NCBI GenBank assembly: GCA_964350265.1
Contig: CAYGJZ010000081.1
Coordinates: 1-16,992 of the forward strand
DNA: 16,992 nt
Origin: BQJD01 sp964350265
Lineage (GTDB): Bacteria > Pseudomonadota > Gammaproteobacteria > Arenicellales > CAJQKF01
Direction of reading: 5' to 3'
A model generated the notes under the pieces. The model ran no database searches. It was not told the DNA's origin and saw only the letters and a program-made list of their open reading frames with translations. Every line of letters starts with the position of its first letter. The first letter of the stretch is position 1. Made by a program: the position numbers and the translations under genes. Shown piece by piece: positions 14,976 through 16,992 of this stretch.

Positions 14976-16992
14976 GTGTCCCTGTCCGCCAGCGAACTCG
15001 AGGCCCGCCTCGAGCAGACCCTCGACGCGGTGCTGTCGTCGCGTCGCACCGCGTCGGCGCCGGCGCGCGAACTGGCCGTCTTCGACGAGCCCACCCAGCG
15101 CTTCGCCCTGCGCTGGATGGACGTGGTTGCCGCCAGCAACGCCGAACTGGCCTATCACTTCGTCAGCCTGGCGCCGAAGGCGCTTTGCCGCATGCAGCCC
15201 GCCGACGTCGAAGCCTGGGTGGTGCGTGCGCTGGACGTCTACGACCGCCAGGGCCTGTTCCCGGCCACCACCGCCCTGTCCGACCTCGACGCCTTCCACG
15301 CCGAGCAGCGCGAGAGAGCGCGCGCAGTGTCGCTGGACGACGAGCGCGGCTTTCTCGAACGCTACCTGCGCGGCCTGTCCGGCCGCGGCCTGAAGGTCGC
15401 CGTCGGCGACGATGCCCACACCGACACGGAGACGCTGTTCCTGCCGAAGCGACTGGCGCGCTTCGCCGAGCGAGGCGAGAACCGGCTGCTGTACAAGGCC
15501 ATGGCCACCTGGCTGTGGGCAATGAACCGCTTCGGCACCTTCCGCAGGCCCCATCGCGACGCGCCCGACCTTGGCCAGCGGCTCGCCGAAATGGGCGACC
15601 GGCAACGGGTCATGCCGCTGTTCTACGCGCTGGAAACCCACCGCCTCAACGCCTGCATCGGGCGCGAGCTGCCTGGCCTGCGACGCGAGGTGGACCGTGT
15701 CTTCCCGCTGGCCAGTCCGGCTCGCTGGGCGGACGCGGCCAGGGACCTTTCGCGCGCGCAGGCCAGCGTCGAGGACACCCTGCGTCACCTGGCCCGCTTC
15801 CTCGACGAAGACGTGTCGACCGACGGCATCGCCCCCTACCAGGGCTATGCCGACTTCGCCGCCGCCGCCGAGCACACCGACAGGCGCCTGGACGAGGACC
15901 GGGCCGCCCTGCAGTCGCTGATCCAGGAACTGATCGACCGGATGAACCGCGACGACGTCGAGGGCGAAGGCGACCCGGATGCCGACATCGAGCTCAACAT
16001 CGAGGGCGAGGGCGAGGCCACGCGCATGGAAATGACCGTGGACGGCGAGCCGGTGCCGATCCCCGATGCCCTGCGCGACCGGGTCGATGCCATCCTGCAG
16101 GATCTTGAGTCGGTGCCGGAGGACTGGCTCGGTGGCGAGGGCGACGACGGCGAGATCGCGCCGGCCGAGGACGAGCTGCCGGAACCGCCGGACAACGACG
16201 ACCCGGTGTTCCACTACGACGAGTGGGACTACCAGCGTGGCCACTACCGCAAGAACTGGTGCACGCTGTACGAGCGTCGCGTGGAACCGGGGGAGGCGGG
16301 CTTCTTCGACAAGACCCTGCAGCGTCACCACGGCTTGGTTCTCGACCTGCGCCGCGCCTTCGAGCTGCTGCGCGATGAACAGCACACCCTGCGACGACAA
16401 CCGGAGGGCGAGGACATCGACCTCGACGCGGTGGTCGACGCCGCCACCGACCAACGGCTCGGCCGCGAACTGTCCAACCGCCTGTTCCTGAAGACCCATC
16501 GACACGAACGCGATATCGCGGTGATGTTCATGGTCGACCTGTCCGGCTCCACCAAGGGCTGGATCGTCGACGCCGAACGCGAGGCGCTGGTGCTGCTGTG
16601 CGAGGCGCTGGAGGTGCTCGGCGATCGCTACGGCATCTACGGCTTCTCCGGGATGACGCGCAAGCGCTGCGAGCTGTTCCACATCAAGCGCCTGGACGAA
16701 CCGCTGAACGAGGCGGTGAAGACACGCATCGCCGGCATCATGCCGCGGGACTATACCCGCATGGGGGTCACCATCCGCCACCTGACCCGGTTGATGGACG
16801 AGATCGATGCGCGCACCCGTCTGTTGATCACCCTGTCCGACGGCAAGCCGGACGACTACGACGGCTACCGCGGCGACTACGGCATCGAGGACACCCGACA
16901 GGCGCTGGTGGAGGCGCGCAACCGCGGCATACACCCCTTCTGCATCACCATCGACCGCCAGGCCGGCCAGTACCTGCCGCACATGTACGGCG
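14976..16992 (+). CDS. NorD/CbbO-type VWA activation protein, cut by right edge
   Basis: The frame is open from GTG 14976 to the window end, giving 672 codons without a stop. The N-terminal half is helical and charged (about 1-320). An acidic linker follows (about 328-408, with EGEGDPDADIELNIEGEGE and PAEDELPEPPDNDD), then FHYDEWDYQRGHYRKNWCTLYE, characteristic of NorD/CbbO proteins. The C-terminal VWA domain has MIDAS DLSGS at 521-525, YTRMGVTIRHL, and LITLSDGKPDD with D622; it reaches IHPFCITIDRQAGQYLPHMYG, close to the usual family end, so perhaps 20-50 residues are missing. It should form a hetero-complex with the ATPase encoded 13 bases upstream, the MIDAS contacting the client. NorD and CbbO cannot be told apart without the client gene. 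No clear Shine-Dalgarno precedes the GTG; coupling to the ATPase gene is likely. Confidence 0.9.
   Translation, partial: MSLSASELEARLEQTLDAVLSSRRTASAPARELAVFDEPTQRFALRWMDVVAASNAELAYHFVSLAPKALCRMQPADVEAWVVRALDVYDRQGLFPATTALSDLDAFHAEQRERARAVSLDDERGFLERYLRGLSGRGLKVAVGDDAHTDTETLFLPKRLARFAERGENRLLYKAMATWLWAMNRFGTFRRPHRDAPDLGQRLAEMGDRQRVMPLFYALETHRLNACIGRELPGLRREVDRVFPLASPARWADAARDLSRAQASVEDTLRHLARFLDEDVSTDGIAPYQGYADFAAAAEHTDRRLDEDRAALQSLIQELIDRMNRDDVEGEGDPDADIELNIEGEGEATRMEMTVDGEPVPIPDALRDRVDAILQDLESVPEDWLGGEGDDGEIAPAEDELPEPPDNDDPVFHYDEWDYQRGHYRKNWCTLYERRVEPGEAGFFDKTLQRHHGLVLDLRRAFELLRDEQHTLRRQPEGEDIDLDAVVDAATDQRLGRELSNRLFLKTHRHERDIAVMFMVDLSGSTKGWIVDAEREALVLLCEALEVLGDRYGIYGFSGMTRKRCELFHIKRLDEPLNEAVKTRIAGIMPRDYTRMGVTIRHLTRLMDEIDARTRLLITLSDGKPDDYDGYRGDYGIEDTRQALVEARNRGIHPFCITIDRQAGQYLPHMYG

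Noticed and set aside
14904..16982. A 692-codon open frame on the minus strand opposite the NorD/CbbO-type gene
   Set aside because: Its product is Ala/Gly/Val/Gln/Arg-rich with no recognisable domain, and it mirrors a clear VWA protein. In very GC-rich DNA the antisense frame is often free of stops.

Overview
This is a GC-rich window, by eye about 70% G+C with G/C-dominated third codon positions, packed with short-gap or overlapping genes. The gene set suggests the chromosome of a high-GC gammaproteobacterium (Chromatiales or Xanthomonadales-like): a MoxR/DUF58/DUF4381/VWA operon, InaA/WaaP-type lipopolysaccharide kinases, a FadL porin, DUF4404 and a CbbQ/NorQ ATPase. Genus-level assignment is not possible from the sequence alone. 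I saw no tRNA, rRNA, insertion sequence, CRISPR array or integrase. Both ends cut through genes.

Left block (1-4756, all minus strand, read right to left): a tightly coupled operon of a MoxR AAA+ ATPase, a DUF58 protein, a short DUF4381 membrane protein, a BatA-like VWA protein and a BatB-like VWA protein with C-terminal TPRs that runs off the left edge. Neighbours overlap by 4 or 20 bases, so translation is probably coupled. By family knowledge this is an envelope-associated chaperone/metal-ion (MIDAS) module of unknown client.

Envelope block (4792-7371): an InaA-type kinase (minus), a class I SAM methyltransferase (plus), and a WaaP-like kinase (minus) co-directional with a small DUF4404 gene. 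Two LPS-type kinases around a methyltransferase suggest a role in lipopolysaccharide core or other glycan modification.

Central block (7477-13051): a secreted DUF1223 thioredoxin-like protein and a 76-residue conserved-looking protein (plus), a secreted M1-type metallopeptidase (minus), a ChaN-like protein with a C-terminal PDZ domain (plus), and a FadL-type outer-membrane transporter (minus). The peptidase and ChaN genes share their first five codons on opposite strands. The ChaN and FadL genes share a CTAG at their stop codons.

Right block (13194-16992): a short-chain dehydrogenase (minus), diverging from a CbbQ/NorQ AAA+ ATPase and its VWA partner of the NorD/CbbO type (plus), which runs off the right edge. 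A perfect 9-1-9 palindrome lies between the dehydrogenase and the ATPase. The window thus holds two separate MoxR-class ATPase plus VWA systems. Neither nitric oxide reductase nor Rubisco genes are visible, so the client of the second system is undetermined. The two end-truncated VWA genes (1-1350 minus and 14976-16992 plus) were read directly from the nucleotide sequence.
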